42,566 nucleotides of DNA from a bacterium (GTDB lineage: Bacteria; Patescibacteriota; Microgenomatia; Levybacterales; UBA12049): positions 98,077 through 140,642 of the forward strand of contig JAJYDJ010000004.1 in NCBI GenBank assembly GCA_021777565.1. Reading direction: 5' to 3'. Of the stretch, positions 31,983 to 42,566 are shown piece by piece (positions within the stretch are counted from its first letter, which is position 1; each line of letters opens with the position of its first letter). Position numbers and translations under genes: made by a program. Under the pieces are notes generated by a model. That model saw only the letters and a list, made by a program, of their open reading frames with translations. It was not told where the DNA came from and did no database searches.

Positions 31983-33746
31983 TCACTCTTGTTCTTCAAA
32001 AAAATCTCCTGGCTGAAAACTTGGGACGAGCGGATTCCCTGTAAAAACATTATTTTTCAATCCACTAGAACCTCCAGTAAAAGATGTATTCCCAATCATC
32101 CTCTGCAATACATTGTTTGTCATAATTTCCAATGCTTTTGATTCAGGAGTATTTTTTGTGACTCTAAAGTTAGTAAGCGCTGTTGACCAATTCATTGCGC
32201 CTGCATTAAATATAATATTTCCTGTTGGCAGTATATCGATAATAGCATTGGTTGTAAAAACTTTATTTCCATAGCCTATAAATGGTGAGTCACCAATAAT
32301 CGTTATTTTATCTTCTGGACTAATGTTTATATCATCAACAAATGTATCTGCTTCAACTCCTAGTATGCTTGGGATTTTATCTCCATCTTGCAAACCAGTT
32401 CCGTTATATATCCAATTAGAGGCGTTTTTTACAACGAAGTCTTGTTGTAGAGAAGTATTGCCTGTACCATAAATCCACTCTTCTTTAATTGTTTTATTTT
32501 CAGGATTATTAACTGGGGTTGCTCTCCATTGAGTTGTAGTTAGATATTGTAACGGGTTAGATGCAACATCATATGGATCGTATGGAGTAGGATTAATCGC
32601 GTCCTTGTATTCAACAATATATCTGTTTTGTTGGTTATTGGAATCAGGTAAATTTCTTATTTGCCAATACATACTATTGCCTCCAAAGAATCCGACGTTT
32701 AGTCCCTTTGCTATTCCTAGGTCAAGCTTATTTCTTTCAGAAAGCGACCAATATTCATCGTGTCCCATGGAAATAAAACCTTTATAGTTAGTTAAATTTG
32801 TTTGCCCTAACGCCACTGCATTATTAGTTGTGTATGTCACATCGTAGCCTTGTTGTTCAAGGAATCGTGCCATTGGATAACCCCAATTAAACAGAAATCC
32901 TACACCTCCTCGCACGGTATACGGTCTATTATACGAGGCTATAAATGCCCAGTAGGGATTGGTGGAGCATTTTCCCGTTGATGGACATAAACGATAATTA
33001 ATATATAGAGACGTTCCCCCCCAGTAATTATATGCCTGATCTGTATTAAATGGATACTGAAGTACTAAGTCTGCTTTTCGAGAGTCATCTCTTACTATGA
33101 AAGGAGCTTCCCATTGATACCCGTGATGGGTCTCTGTAACCTTTACAAGGTAAATTCCACTGAGAAGTGTATTTGTTGGTATTGCCAATGGATTTCTCCA
33201 ATTTGCATCACTTATATACGTCTCATTCCCTTTGCTATCTTTCAAACTTGTAATAAATTGACATGTGCCTCCAGTTGGGCAAATAGGATATGCTGCATTT
33301 TCAGATTGATCATAATATCCTTGCTGTAAAGCTGTTCTATAGGTACTACGCCACTCAAATCGTCCTCCTTTTCCACCATAATATCCCAAACGATAGAGCG
33401 AGTATGTGTATCTATCATTTGGTTCTTTTACACTCACATATAAAAGTTCATGTTCACCCTTATTAACACTATCTTTTCCTACGTATGCCTGAATCTCGCC
33501 GTGAGGAGCAACATTTGTCATTTGCCAATCAGTTGTACCTGGAAGTGCATTCTCTAACTGTATTAAGTTTTGTGATGTCCTCACCCCCAAAACATTTCCG
33601 ACCAATCCACTTGATGAAAAGAAGTTTAAAATATAGATTCTCTCGCAAGTGATAAATACGATCAATATAATAAGCAAAGCCAAGATAAGATACTTAATAT
33701 TGTATGTTTTGATATTAAGCTTTTGTTTCTTTTTCTTTCTTCCCAT
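31983..33746 (-). CDS. Membrane-anchored DMFase-like protein
   Basis: This 587-residue protein has a basic start, one membrane anchor (about residues 20-36) and a long external domain. Motifs such as YSLYRLGYYGGKGGR, LLSGIYLVKVT and DLVLQYPFNTDQAYNYWGG match the family named for the N,N-dimethylformamidase beta subunit. The SMGHDEYWS segment is likely near the active site. Most members are of unknown substrate; a secreted amidase or carbohydrate-related role is possible. Four extracytoplasmic Cys in CPTGGTC and CPSTGKC loops would suit the DsbA-like protein. A palindrome overlaps its start codon. Confidence 0.8.
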   Translation of the reverse strand: MGRKKKKQKLNIKTYNIKYLILALLIILIVFITCERIYILNFFSSSGLVGNVLGVRTSQNLIQLENALPGTTDWQMTNVAPHGEIQAYVGKDSVNKGEHELLYVSVKEPNDRYTYSLYRLGYYGGKGGRFEWRSTYRTALQQGYYDQSENAAYPICPTGGTCQFITSLKDSKGNETYISDANWRNPLAIPTNTLLSGIYLVKVTETHHGYQWEAPFIVRDDSRKADLVLQYPFNTDQAYNYWGGTSLYINYRLCPSTGKCSTNPYWAFIASYNRPYTVRGGVGFLFNWGYPMARFLEQQGYDVTYTTNNAVALGQTNLTNYKGFISMGHDEYWSLSERNKLDLGIAKGLNVGFFGGNSMYWQIRNLPDSNNQQNRYIVEYKDAINPTPYDPYDVASNPLQYLTTTQWRATPVNNPENKTIKEEWIYGTGNTSLQQDFVVKNASNWIYNGTGLQDGDKIPSILGVEADTFVDDINISPEDKITIIGDSPFIGYGNKVFTTNAIIDILPTGNIIFNAGAMNWSTALTNFRVTKNTPESKALEIMTNNVLQRMIGNTSFTGGSSGLKNNVFTGNPLVPSFQPGDFFEEQE

Positions 33747-33780
33747 ATATTCATTATATGGGTCATTATCTTTTTTTCAA
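33742..33780 (-). promoter_or_regulatory. Promoter and palindrome at DMFase-like start
   Basis: CCCATATA-TTCAT-TATATGGG (33742-33762) is a perfect 8-bp inverted repeat that includes the start codon and the minus-strand -10 TATAAT (33758-33753). A TTGAAA -35 (33780-33775) is 16 bp away. The ATG is 6 nt after the -10, so the transcript is probably leaderless. Confidence 0.5.
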
Positions 33781-34004
33781 TAGTTCTTATTTTGAGAAAT
33801 GGGAACTCAGAAGAAAAATGAATCATCTTCAGCTCAGTCGGCTCGAAACTGATCTTACTAGATCAAAATTACACTTCCAGATTCGATGTTTGTTTTCAAT
33901 ATAAAAATTGGGGCAAAACGTACGGAAGATGAATTGAACAAGATCGAACCCAGAAACTGATTATCAAATCTATCCAATCTAAAAAATTATTAAAAAATTC
34001 TGTA

Positions 34005-34090
34005 TGGTGCCGCGGGGGGGACTCGAACCCCCACGCCGGTAAAGGCAAGGGCTCTTAAGGCCCCCGTGTCTACCATTTCACCACCGCGGC
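34005..34090 (-). tRNA. tRNA-Leu(TAA)
   Basis: A class II tRNA with acceptor GCCGCGG/CCGCGGC, anticodon loop CTTAAGA with TAA, a long variable arm (CTTGCC...GGCG region) and T arm GGGGG-TTCGAGT-CCCCC. Discriminator A and encoded CCA (34007-34005). Reads TTA codons. Confidence 0.92.
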
Positions 34091-34098
34091 GTACTTGT

Positions 34099-34127
34099 AT
34101 TTTACCTGTATCTGCCTCATTCTTCAA
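34099..34127 (-). promoter_or_regulatory. Promoter of tRNA-Leu
   Basis: On the minus strand TTGAAG (34127-34122) and TAAAAT (34104-34099) are separated by 17 bp. Confidence 0.6.
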
Positions 34128-34142
34128 CTTATCCTTCTTATA

Positions 34143-34171
34143 TTGACAGGCATCCCATAATATGGTACTTT
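34143..34171 (+). promoter_or_regulatory. Promoter of the LPKTG gene
   Basis: A consensus TTGACA (34143-34148) and TACTTT (34166-34171) are 17 bp apart. The predicted start near 34178 lies downstream of an in-frame ATG at 34162, so translation should begin at 34183. Confidence 0.5.
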
Positions 34172-34182
34172 ACAGACATCCT

Positions 34183-34695
34183 ATGAACACGCGAAAACAA
34201 CTCATTGTATCCATGCTCACACTAGCCTGTGTATTCACAGCCGCCACCGTACTTCCAGGGTCTGCTTTGGCCAACGATGAGCATCACACCAATCAAAATT
34301 GTGGCAATAACAACGAAAATAGCAACTGCAATACGAACAATAACAACAACTCAAGCTCATCCAACAGTTCTAGTTCATCCTCAAGTTCTAGTTCTTCATC
34401 CAGTTCAAGTAACTCCTATAGTTATGTCAATAACAGTGGCAACAACACAGTCGACGGCAGTGGGAATAGTAATAACTCAAATACCTTTAATCCAACTATT
34501 GATGTCACTAGTAACAATACCAATACCGTTACGGTTCCATCCCAAGTAGTCTATGGTTCTTATGCAGGCAATGTCCAAGTACAACCAGCTGCACAGGCAA
34601 CCTCACTTCCTAAGACTGGGCCTGAAGATTTAGGATTTCTTGTTACGATGATCCCATTTGGCGCATTTATTAAGCGCTTTACCAAACTTGCCTAA
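34183..34695 (+). CDS. LPKTG surface protein rich in Ser and Asn
   Basis: This 170-residue protein has a signal peptide (basic MNTRKQ, then a hydrophobic LACVFTAATVLPG, probable cut after SALA), a His/Asn-rich start, a long tract of Ser and Asn (about residues 40-90) and a Thr/Asn/Val repeat. Near the end comes LPKTG, a hydrophobic stretch and a basic tail (KRFTKLA), the layout of a sortase cell-wall sorting signal. It is probably a disordered wall-anchored or stalk-like surface protein. No sortase is in the window. The start at 34183 follows from the promoter. Confidence 0.7.
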   Translation: MNTRKQLIVSMLTLACVFTAATVLPGSALANDEHHTNQNCGNNNENSNCNTNNNNNSSSSNSSSSSSSSSSSSSSSNSYSYVNNSGNNTVDGSGNSNNSNTFNPTIDVTSNNTNTVTVPSQVVYGSYAGNVQVQPAAQATSLPKTGPEDLGFLVTMIPFGAFIKRFTKLA

Positions 34696-34698
34696 CGG

Positions 34699-35655
34699 TT
34701 ACCCGTGGCGAGGCGGAGTAACGCCTTCTTCCTTCAGTACATAATCCAGCAAATCCTTCATTTCACCTCTCCTATCATCACTATTGAGCACCACGGCGAT
34801 GATCTTGTGCCCCTGATAATCTAAATACGTCACCAAACACATGCCTGCCTCAGGCGTGTAACCGGTTTTGACCCCTTTGACCCCAGGATAGGAAGTAAGC
34901 AGGTTGGTTTCATTCTCGATGTAGTACGCTTTGTGCGTATCTGTCTGGTCAAGATTGATATATGTTGTTGCGGCGATATCACGAAACTCAGGGAAACCTG
35001 TGAGCGCGTAGTGTGTCATGACCAGTAAATCATACGCAGTTGTATGCTGGTCACCATCACCTTGCAAGCCCGTAGGGTTGGTAAAGTGCGTATCACTCAG
35101 CCCCAGGCTTTTTGCCTTCTGATTCATAACGTCCACAAAGGTATTACGCCCCCAGGGAGAATCCGTGGCCAGTGTCTCGGCCGCATCATTACCCGAGTTC
35201 AGGATAAGCCCATACAAAAGCTCTTTTTTTGACAAGACTTCACCAGCTGAGAGCCCCATACTGTCTTCACCAACGATATTGGCAGGCTGGACGACATACC
35301 GATCATCCTGGCGAGGATGCTCCAGGGTGAGAATTGCGGTCATAATTTTAGTGAGTGATGCCATAGGCATTTGCTGAGAAATGTTATCGCTATAGAGAAA
35401 CTTATTCTCTGTCATGTCATAAGCAAGAGCACTACGAGCAGTAAGCCCCAGTGGATTACTACTGATAGGCGGCTTTTCAGGAAGCCATAGAGAAAGAGAG
35501 GTTACTGAGGTATTATCGGTAGCTGACAGATAGGAAGGAAGCGGGGAAGTAGGCGAAATAGGATTGGGAGCCGCAAGTAGATAGGACTTTGCCGCAGCAG
35601 AGGCACAACTTATCAAGATAACCAGTATCAAAAAGAGCAGTTTTTTTGCTGACAT
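34699..35655 (-). CDS. dacA: D-alanyl-D-alanine carboxypeptidase
   Basis: This 318-residue secreted serine peptidase of family S11 has all three active-site motifs: SLTK at 100-103 (nucleophile Ser), SGN at 154-156 and KTG at 263-265. A signal peptide is at residues 1-22. It trims the terminal D-Ala from peptidoglycan stem peptides. The start at 35655 gives a proper signal sequence with AAAGAG 3 bp upstream; a longer frame from 35703 adds 16 residues. The usual C-terminal beta domain is short or absent. It converges with the LPKTG gene. Confidence 0.9.
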   Translation of the reverse strand: MSAKKLLFLILVILISCASAAAKSYLLAAPNPISPTSPLPSYLSATDNTSVTSLSLWLPEKPPISSNPLGLTARSALAYDMTENKFLYSDNISQQMPMASLTKIMTAILTLEHPRQDDRYVVQPANIVGEDSMGLSAGEVLSKKELLYGLILNSGNDAAETLATDSPWGRNTFVDVMNQKAKSLGLSDTHFTNPTGLQGDGDQHTTAYDLLVMTHYALTGFPEFRDIAATTYINLDQTDTHKAYYIENETNLLTSYPGVKGVKTGYTPEAGMCLVTYLDYQGHKIIAVVLNSDDRRGEMKDLLDYVLKEEGVTPPRHG

Positions 35656-35727
35656 GACTCTTTCTATGCTACCGAGGATTTCTACCCCTTGCAAGAGGTG
35701 CATGAGGCTTTTTGATCCATTATCAGG

Positions 35728-35733
35728 TATAAT
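35728..35733 (+). promoter_or_regulatory. -10 box of obg
   Basis: A consensus TATAAT ends 6 nt before the obg ATG, suggesting a leaderless transcript. No clear -35. Confidence 0.45.
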
Positions 35734-35739
35734 ACAGAT

Positions 35740-36720
35740 ATGTTAGTCGATAACGTGAGTATTACCGTAAAAGCAGGCAATGGTGGAAATGGGTCCATGC
35801 ATTTCCTTCGCAATGCCCAAACCCGCAAGGGTGGGCCAGATGGTGGCAATGGAGGCAATGGGGGGAGTGTCTATCTGCAAGGCGTTGATGATATCCTCGG
35901 ACTTGCGCAATTTCGCTTCAGAAAAGAACTCGCTGCTGAAGATGGTATAAGTGGAGGAGGGAAAAACCTCTTTGGGAGAAATGGGGATGATCTCACGATT
36001 TATCTGCCACTTGGGACCCAAGTCATGGATATCGAGACAGGGCAGACCTGGCAAATTGTTGATACGACCAGACCTATTCTTATAGCCCAAGGTGGTACTG
36101 GCGGACGAGGGAACAACGAGTTTAAAACCTCGACCAATCAAACTCCAACGTATGCTGAGAAAGGGACTCCTGGACAAGTAAGACAATTGCAACTTGATCT
36201 AAAAATTATTGCAGACATCGGACTTATTGGACTCCCTAATGCCGGCAAAAGTAGTCTTCTGGCAACTCTTACCAATGCTAATCCCAAGATTGGCAATTAT
36301 CCTTTTACCACGCTTGAGCCAAATCTTGGGGTACTTATCATGCAAGATAACAAACGTGTTGTTTTGGCAGATATCCCAGGGCTTATCGAAGGAGCATCTG
36401 CTGGTAAAGGGCTTGGGAGTGAGTTTTTACGCCACGTCGAGAAAACCAAATTTTTAGTACATTGTATTGATAGTAGTAGTGAAACAATTACCAGCGATTA
36501 TCAGACTATCAGGAAAGAATTAGAGAGTTATAGTGAGATCCTCGCCGCCAAACAAGAAGTTATTCTGCTCACTAAAACCGACCTTATATCACCTGAAGAA
36601 CTAGAGAAGAAAGTCCAAGAAGCGAAGAAATTAAACGAGAGAGTATATACGTTCTCTATTTATACCCCAAAGGAAACGCACCAACAGCTTGCAGCACTCT
36701 TCCAATCTCTTACACAGTAG
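35740..36720 (+). CDS. obg: GTPase Obg
   Basis: This 326-residue protein has the glycine-rich Obg domain (about residues 1-158, with KGGPDGGNGGNGGS) and a GTPase domain with P-loop GLPNAGKS at 164-171, G2 FTTLEPN, G3 DIPGLIEGA (about 211-219) and a TKTD G4. It lacks the OCT C-terminal domain seen in some Obg proteins. It binds the large ribosomal subunit and assists assembly. It overlaps the convergent exonuclease III gene by 11 bp. Confidence 0.95.
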   Translation: MLVDNVSITVKAGNGGNGSMHFLRNAQTRKGGPDGGNGGNGGSVYLQGVDDILGLAQFRFRKELAAEDGISGGGKNLFGRNGDDLTIYLPLGTQVMDIETGQTWQIVDTTRPILIAQGGTGGRGNNEFKTSTNQTPTYAEKGTPGQVRQLQLDLKIIADIGLIGLPNAGKSSLLATLTNANPKIGNYPFTTLEPNLGVLIMQDNKRVVLADIPGLIEGASAGKGLGSEFLRHVEKTKFLVHCIDSSSETITSDYQTIRKELESYSEILAAKQEVILLTKTDLISPEELEKKVQEAKKLNERVYTFSIYTPKETHQQLAALFQSLTQ

Positions 36721-37471
36721 AAAGCTCTAGCACCACGGGACAATGATCTGATCCAAAGACATCGTGCCTGATCACTGCACTGGTCACTTTTTTGGTAAGC
36801 TCAGGGGAGGTAAGAAAATAATCAAACCGTATACCTTGATTGCGGCCTCTAGTTGGGTCTTTCAAATTCCACCAAGAATAGTGCCCTTTTTCTTTTTCAA
36901 ACAGTCGAAACGTGTCACTCATTCCAAGGGCTACAAGTCGATCCATCCAAGCACGCTCGTCATTCAAAAATCCTGAATGATTCGTCAGTGTTGCATCAAA
37001 AATATCAAGCGGCGTATGGGCGACATTCAGATCGCCACCCATAACGACGTGTTTGTTTTCCGAAAGCAGCTTCGCAATACGATGTTCAATCGCGTCATAA
37101 AATCGATATTTAAATGACAATCGGTCAGGATTGCCTCCATTTGGCGTATACCAATTGATAATATGGGTATCACCCATCACTGCCTCAATCGTACGCCCTT
37201 CACTATCAAGCAGTTCGTCCCCAACCCGAGCCGTCACCTCTAAGGGGAGTGTCTTCTTCCAATACAATGCTGTGCCAGAATAGCCCGCTTTTTCTGATGG
37301 ATTAAATATGACCTCATAGCCATCAACCAGCTGGAGAAAAAATGAAAGATCGTGGGGGAATGCCCGCAGCTCCTGAATCATCATGACATCAGGCTGTTCG
37401 CTCTCCATAAAACGCAAAAAAGCATCTTCAGCATTTCTCAAACTATTTACGTTCCAGGAGACAAGTCGCAT
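36710..37471 (-). CDS. xth: Exodeoxyribonuclease III
   Basis: This 253-residue AP endonuclease/3'-5' exonuclease has SWNVNSLR at the start, the catalytic Glu in MIQELRAF (E34), GGDLNVAH near 145-152 and SDHCPVV near the end. It repairs abasic sites in double-stranded DNA. The usual QET sequence is QEL here, which still keeps the Glu. It overlaps the end of obg by 11 bp. Confidence 0.92.
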   Translation of the reverse strand: MRLVSWNVNSLRNAEDAFLRFMESEQPDVMMIQELRAFPHDLSFFLQLVDGYEVIFNPSEKAGYSGTALYWKKTLPLEVTARVGDELLDSEGRTIEAVMGDTHIINWYTPNGGNPDRLSFKYRFYDAIEHRIAKLLSENKHVVMGGDLNVAHTPLDIFDATLTNHSGFLNDERAWMDRLVALGMSDTFRLFEKEKGHYSWWNLKDPTRGRNQGIRFDYFLTSPELTKKVTSAVIRHDVFGSDHCPVVLELSTV

Positions 37472-37480
37472 GGTATCTTA

Positions 37481-38062
37481 TTATGCAAGGTTCACCAGGG
37501 GTTCACAAGTCACCGTTCCATTCTCGAGGGAGATGGGTCTGATCGTACCTTCTTTTTGGTATTCTGGATCTGATGTATTTCCTGATTCATGCATATTTTC
37601 TTGATCAAGTGGATGATCTGTCAGAGAACAATACAATGTCCAGAGGGGATGTCCATGAGAGACGATAACAACATTTTCTGTTTCATCCTTGATCATTTCA
37701 TCCCAAAACGCGCGCATACGTTTCTCTTGATCAATCAAATTTTCGCCCCCAAGCTCTTCCAAATGTCCATAATTATCATGCCAATCGACACCATGGTCGT
37801 ATCTCATCCCTTGATACGCACACGACGTCTCGACGAGACGAATATCTTTTATAGGGGAGATACTCTCTCGTGAAATAATTTCCGCCGTCTGAACCGCACG
37901 GTAGACAGGGCTTGTATAAATCTTCGTGATGTTTTTATCAGCAAAAAAATCTCTCAACTTTTCTGCCTGTTCAGTTCCTTTTGGGGATAGTTGTACCGGG
38001 AGTCTCCCCGGGATCCACTTTCCAGAATCTATGTAGTCACAATGCCTCACCAGATAAATCAT
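37481..38062 (-). CDS. Histidine phosphatase family protein
   Basis: This 193-residue protein has the phosphohistidine motif LVRHCDYID at the start (RHC instead of RHG; the His is kept), a second conserved Arg in SPVYRAVQTAE and VSHGHPLW near 135-142. It dephosphorylates small molecules or acts like a cofactor-dependent phosphoglycerate mutase; the window's glycolytic mutase is GpmI, so phosphatase is more likely. Exonuclease III starts 9 bp after its stop. Confidence 0.85.
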   Translation of the reverse strand: MIYLVRHCDYIDSGKWIPGRLPVQLSPKGTEQAEKLRDFFADKNITKIYTSPVYRAVQTAEIISRESISPIKDIRLVETSCAYQGMRYDHGVDWHDNYGHLEELGGENLIDQEKRMRAFWDEMIKDETENVVIVSHGHPLWTLYCSLTDHPLDQENMHESGNTSDPEYQKEGTIRPISLENGTVTCEPLVNLA

Positions 38063-38136
38063 CTTCTCTATTGTAGAACATAGTGGCAGATCTGTCTATC
38101 AGGGCAAGATGTCGTTTGGCACATGACAGATAGTCC

Positions 38137-38164
38137 TTTACAAGTCACAAAAGGGGAGTATAAT
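38137..38164 (+). promoter_or_regulatory. Promoter of the pyk-eno-gpmI operon
   Basis: TTTACA (38137-38142) and TATAAT (38159-38164) are 16 bp apart. The first in-frame ATG of the frame (38163) lies inside this -10, so the translated start must be further downstream. Confidence 0.6.
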
Positions 38165-38240
38165 GAATGTGTTATTAACAGTTAGAGAGCCTCAGCGCTG
38201 GCTTCATAAGACCCTCCTCGCTAATAACAGGAATCTATTT

Positions 38241-42470
<4,230 letters not shown>

Positions 42471-42473
42471 GTT

Positions 42474-42566
42474 ATGGCAAGTGAGACCATTCTTGACGAG
42501 CAAGAATTGGCGAGTATCCCACAAGGTGATCGATGTGTTCACTACGCTACCGTTCCTGATCAATTT
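42474..42566 (+). CDS. Truncated ORF after gpmI
   Basis: An ATG 3 bp after the gpmI stop opens a 31-codon frame that runs off the right edge (MASETILDEQELASIPQGD...). Too little is present to assign it. Its tight spacing suggests the glycolytic operon continues. Confidence 0.55.
   Translation, partial: MASETILDEQELASIPQGDRCVHYATVPDQF

Noticed and set aside
33781-34004. Possible structured RNA in the gap before tRNA-Leu
   Set aside because: Only short imperfect repeats (AATCATCTTC / GAAGATGAATT and GATCT / AGATC); no recognisable fold or promoter.
38163-38240. Longer pyruvate kinase N-terminus
   Set aside because: The ATG at 38163 overlaps the predicted -10 box and the added residues do not look like the family.

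Overview
The window reads as a chromosome segment of a small-genome bacterium, most likely a Candidate Phyla Radiation (Patescibacteria) member of the Microgenomates/Parcubacteria type. This is inferred from compact gene packing, short or absent 5' leaders, a CPR-style serine recombinase whose C-terminus is read out of a tRNA gene, an LPKTG surface protein, and apparent reliance on scavenged fatty acids. TGA is used as a stop (for example at the end of the FakA-like gene), so I see no sign of recoding. The phylum is an inference; no rRNA is present.

Layout. (1) 1-7.9 kb, core: the 5' part of recJ (minus strand), cca, a HAD phosphatase, tRNA-Gly(TCC), an AT-rich HEPN-type ORF just behind the tRNA, then a lipid block: plsY, a short FakA-like fatty acid kinase, a DegV/FakB-like fatty acid binder and a second, divergent PlsY, followed by a methyltransferase and tRNA-Arg(TCT). 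(2) About 7.94-24.66 kb, an AT-rich integrated island. It begins in the 3' end of tRNA-Arg, carries a large serine recombinase, small DNA-binding and accessory ORFs, an unknown gene followed by two related membrane-anchored proteins, an XRE regulator with candidate operators, and a striking block of nucleotide/phosphate-chemistry genes. A decayed copy of the tRNA 3' end marks the right border. (3) 24.7-31.3 kb: a promoter-driven 105-nt tRNA-like RNA without a normal anticodon loop, a GT39-type glycosyltransferase, RidA, a membrane-anchored DsbA-like protein, a protein with a sigma-region-4-like C-terminus, an EamA transporter, a degenerate kinase-like protein, a GHKL ATPase and a 56-residue membrane protein. 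(4) 31.5-42.6 kb: tRNA-Pro(TGG), a membrane-anchored dimethylformamidase-like protein, tRNA-Leu(TAA), an LPKTG protein, a D,D-carboxypeptidase, Obg, exonuclease III, a histidine phosphatase and a tight lower-glycolysis operon pyk-eno-gpmI that runs into a truncated ORF.

How the parts fit. FakA-like, FakB-like and PlsY would activate exogenous fatty acids to acyl-phosphate and place them on glycerol-3-phosphate. The pyk-eno-gpmI operon covers 3-phosphoglycerate to pyruvate. The most unusual content is in the island. A six-gene minus-strand operon (nucleotidyltransferase, NDK-like, APH-type kinase, phosphoribosyltransferase, HIT/GalT-like, type I phosphodiesterase) shares an interlocked promoter region with a divergent HD-hydrolase/HelD-like helicase pair, and a paralogue of the first nucleotidyltransferase lies at the far end. 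I do not recognise this set as a described pathway; it could be a nucleotide-derived small-molecule pathway or a defence/conflict system.

Several genes have a good -10 box only about 6-8 nt before the start codon, so leaderless transcripts look common here.
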